The notes beneath the pieces are model-generated. The model worked only from the letters and a program-made list of their open reading frames with translations, made no database searches and was not told where the DNA came from. A program made the translations under genes and the position numbers. Below, one piece after another: positions 63,711 through 64,000 of a DNA stretch of 64,000 nucleotides. This stretch comes from Phoma sp. XZ068 (lineage: Eukaryota; Ascomycota; Dothideomycetes; Pleosporales; Didymellaceae). The stretch lies in contig RBKR01000019.1 of assembly GCA_004835665.1 (NCBI GenBank), positions 496,001 through 560,000 on the forward strand, given 5' to 3'. Every line of letters starts with the position of its first letter. Within the stretch, counting starts at the first letter, position 1.

Positions 63711-64000
63711 ATGTCTCAGACACCCAACCGTAAACCACCCACCATCACTATACACGAGGACCGCTCTGCTCTACCCAACAGGACCAACGCACGCGGCACC
63801 CGCCCTCTATTTCCTCGCCCCAGAACACCTTACCCGGAGGCCGACAAGCCACGGACTGATCTTCCAAGAAGCCCAGCAGCAACCAATGCAGCAGACAATC
63901 CTTTCGACGACTCCCACCGCATTGACATCTGGACGTGTCCGAAGTGCAAGGCGCAGTGGAGCACGTCGGCAGAGCGGGTGATGAATCTGAAGCGGACGGG
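63711..64000 (+). CDS. partial gene: zinc-ribbon-like protein, cut by the window end
   Basis: An open frame from ATG 63711 runs off the window: 96 codons. It starts MSQTPNRKPPTITIHEDRSA, passes through a proline/arginine-rich disordered part and reaches IDIWTCPKCKAQW, a CxxC knuckle that may begin a zinc ribbon. The rest is not visible, so no family can be given. Confidence 0.55.
   Translation, partial: MSQTPNRKPPTITIHEDRSALPNRTNARGTRPLFPRPRTPYPEADKPRTDLPRSPAATNAADNPFDDSHRIDIWTCPKCKAQWSTSAERVMNLKRT

Noticed and set aside
1..64000. CRISPR array, bacterial operon features, intact transposon
   Set aside because: None seen: the sequence is eukaryotic, with no spaced direct repeats of the CRISPR kind and no transposase or reverse-transcriptase motif in any frame.

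Overview
The window looks like nuclear DNA of a filamentous ascomycete (Pezizomycotina), most likely a dothideomycete close to Pleosporales. The evidence is the gene content (a RID-type DNA methyltransferase, an AcuM/Rds2-type zinc-cluster regulator, a SPO22/ZIP4 meiosis gene, a fungal CENP-Q/Fta7-like kinetochore gene, a hevein-type secreted protein) and the gene style: compact genes, GT-AG introns mostly 46-60 nt long, and short intergenic gaps. The order name is an inference. I recognised families by motif and did not run any search.

Layout. 0-3.1 kb: a left-edge hypothetical gene whose 5' exons carry two in-frame TAGs, a decayed 191-bp tandem duplication, and a tRNA-Lys(UUU) gene. 3.3-9.3 kb: glucokinase and a ketopantoate-reductase-like protein with a long disordered tail. 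9.3-13.6 kb: the largest gene-free stretch, GC-rich on its left. 13.6-23.5 kb: an NAA50-like acetyltransferase, MIC19, the RID methyltransferase, an F-box-like protein and a glycine-zipper/RS-rich protein. 24.9-34.9 kb: a small PIP-kinase-like protein, a pathogen-related NTF2-like protein, WASP/Las17, a cupin and a secreted three-domain hevein-type protein. 36-42.3 kb: an SDR, an HSPA12-like Hsp70 and a coiled-coil protein. 42.4-55.5 kb: SPO22/ZIP4 (12 exons), AcuM-like regulator (7 exons), CENP-Q-like protein and two unrecognised proteins. 55.7-61.5 kb: a sugar-type MFS transporter, a divergent Zn2Cys6 regulator and a GH5 glycosidase, which together look like a small sugar-use cluster. 61.9-64 kb: a GNAT, an 88-residue protein with 17 cysteines and a gene cut by the window end.

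The most unusual feature is at 2917-3045. The tRNA-Lys gene is interrupted in its D-loop by 55 bp that begin GTAAGA, end TTTCAG, and carry a branch-like TTAAC 12 nt before the 3' end. The size is the same as the spliceosomal introns of the neighbouring protein genes. Removing it restores a 74-nt cloverleaf with one D-stem mismatch. The Pol III A box (TRGYNNARNNG), B box and T-run terminator are all intact. This reads as an mRNA-type intron inside a Pol III gene, at a site where eukaryotic nuclear tRNA introns are not expected.

Other points: RID (repeat-induced point mutation) is encoded only 13 kb from sequence that looks mildly RIP-damaged. Splicing in several genes is extreme: 23- and 18-nt exons inside a zinc cluster, a 16-nt exon, a first coding exon that is only the ATG, and a GC-AG intron. 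Exon joins were worked out by hand from frame, splice signals and family conservation, and need transcript support.
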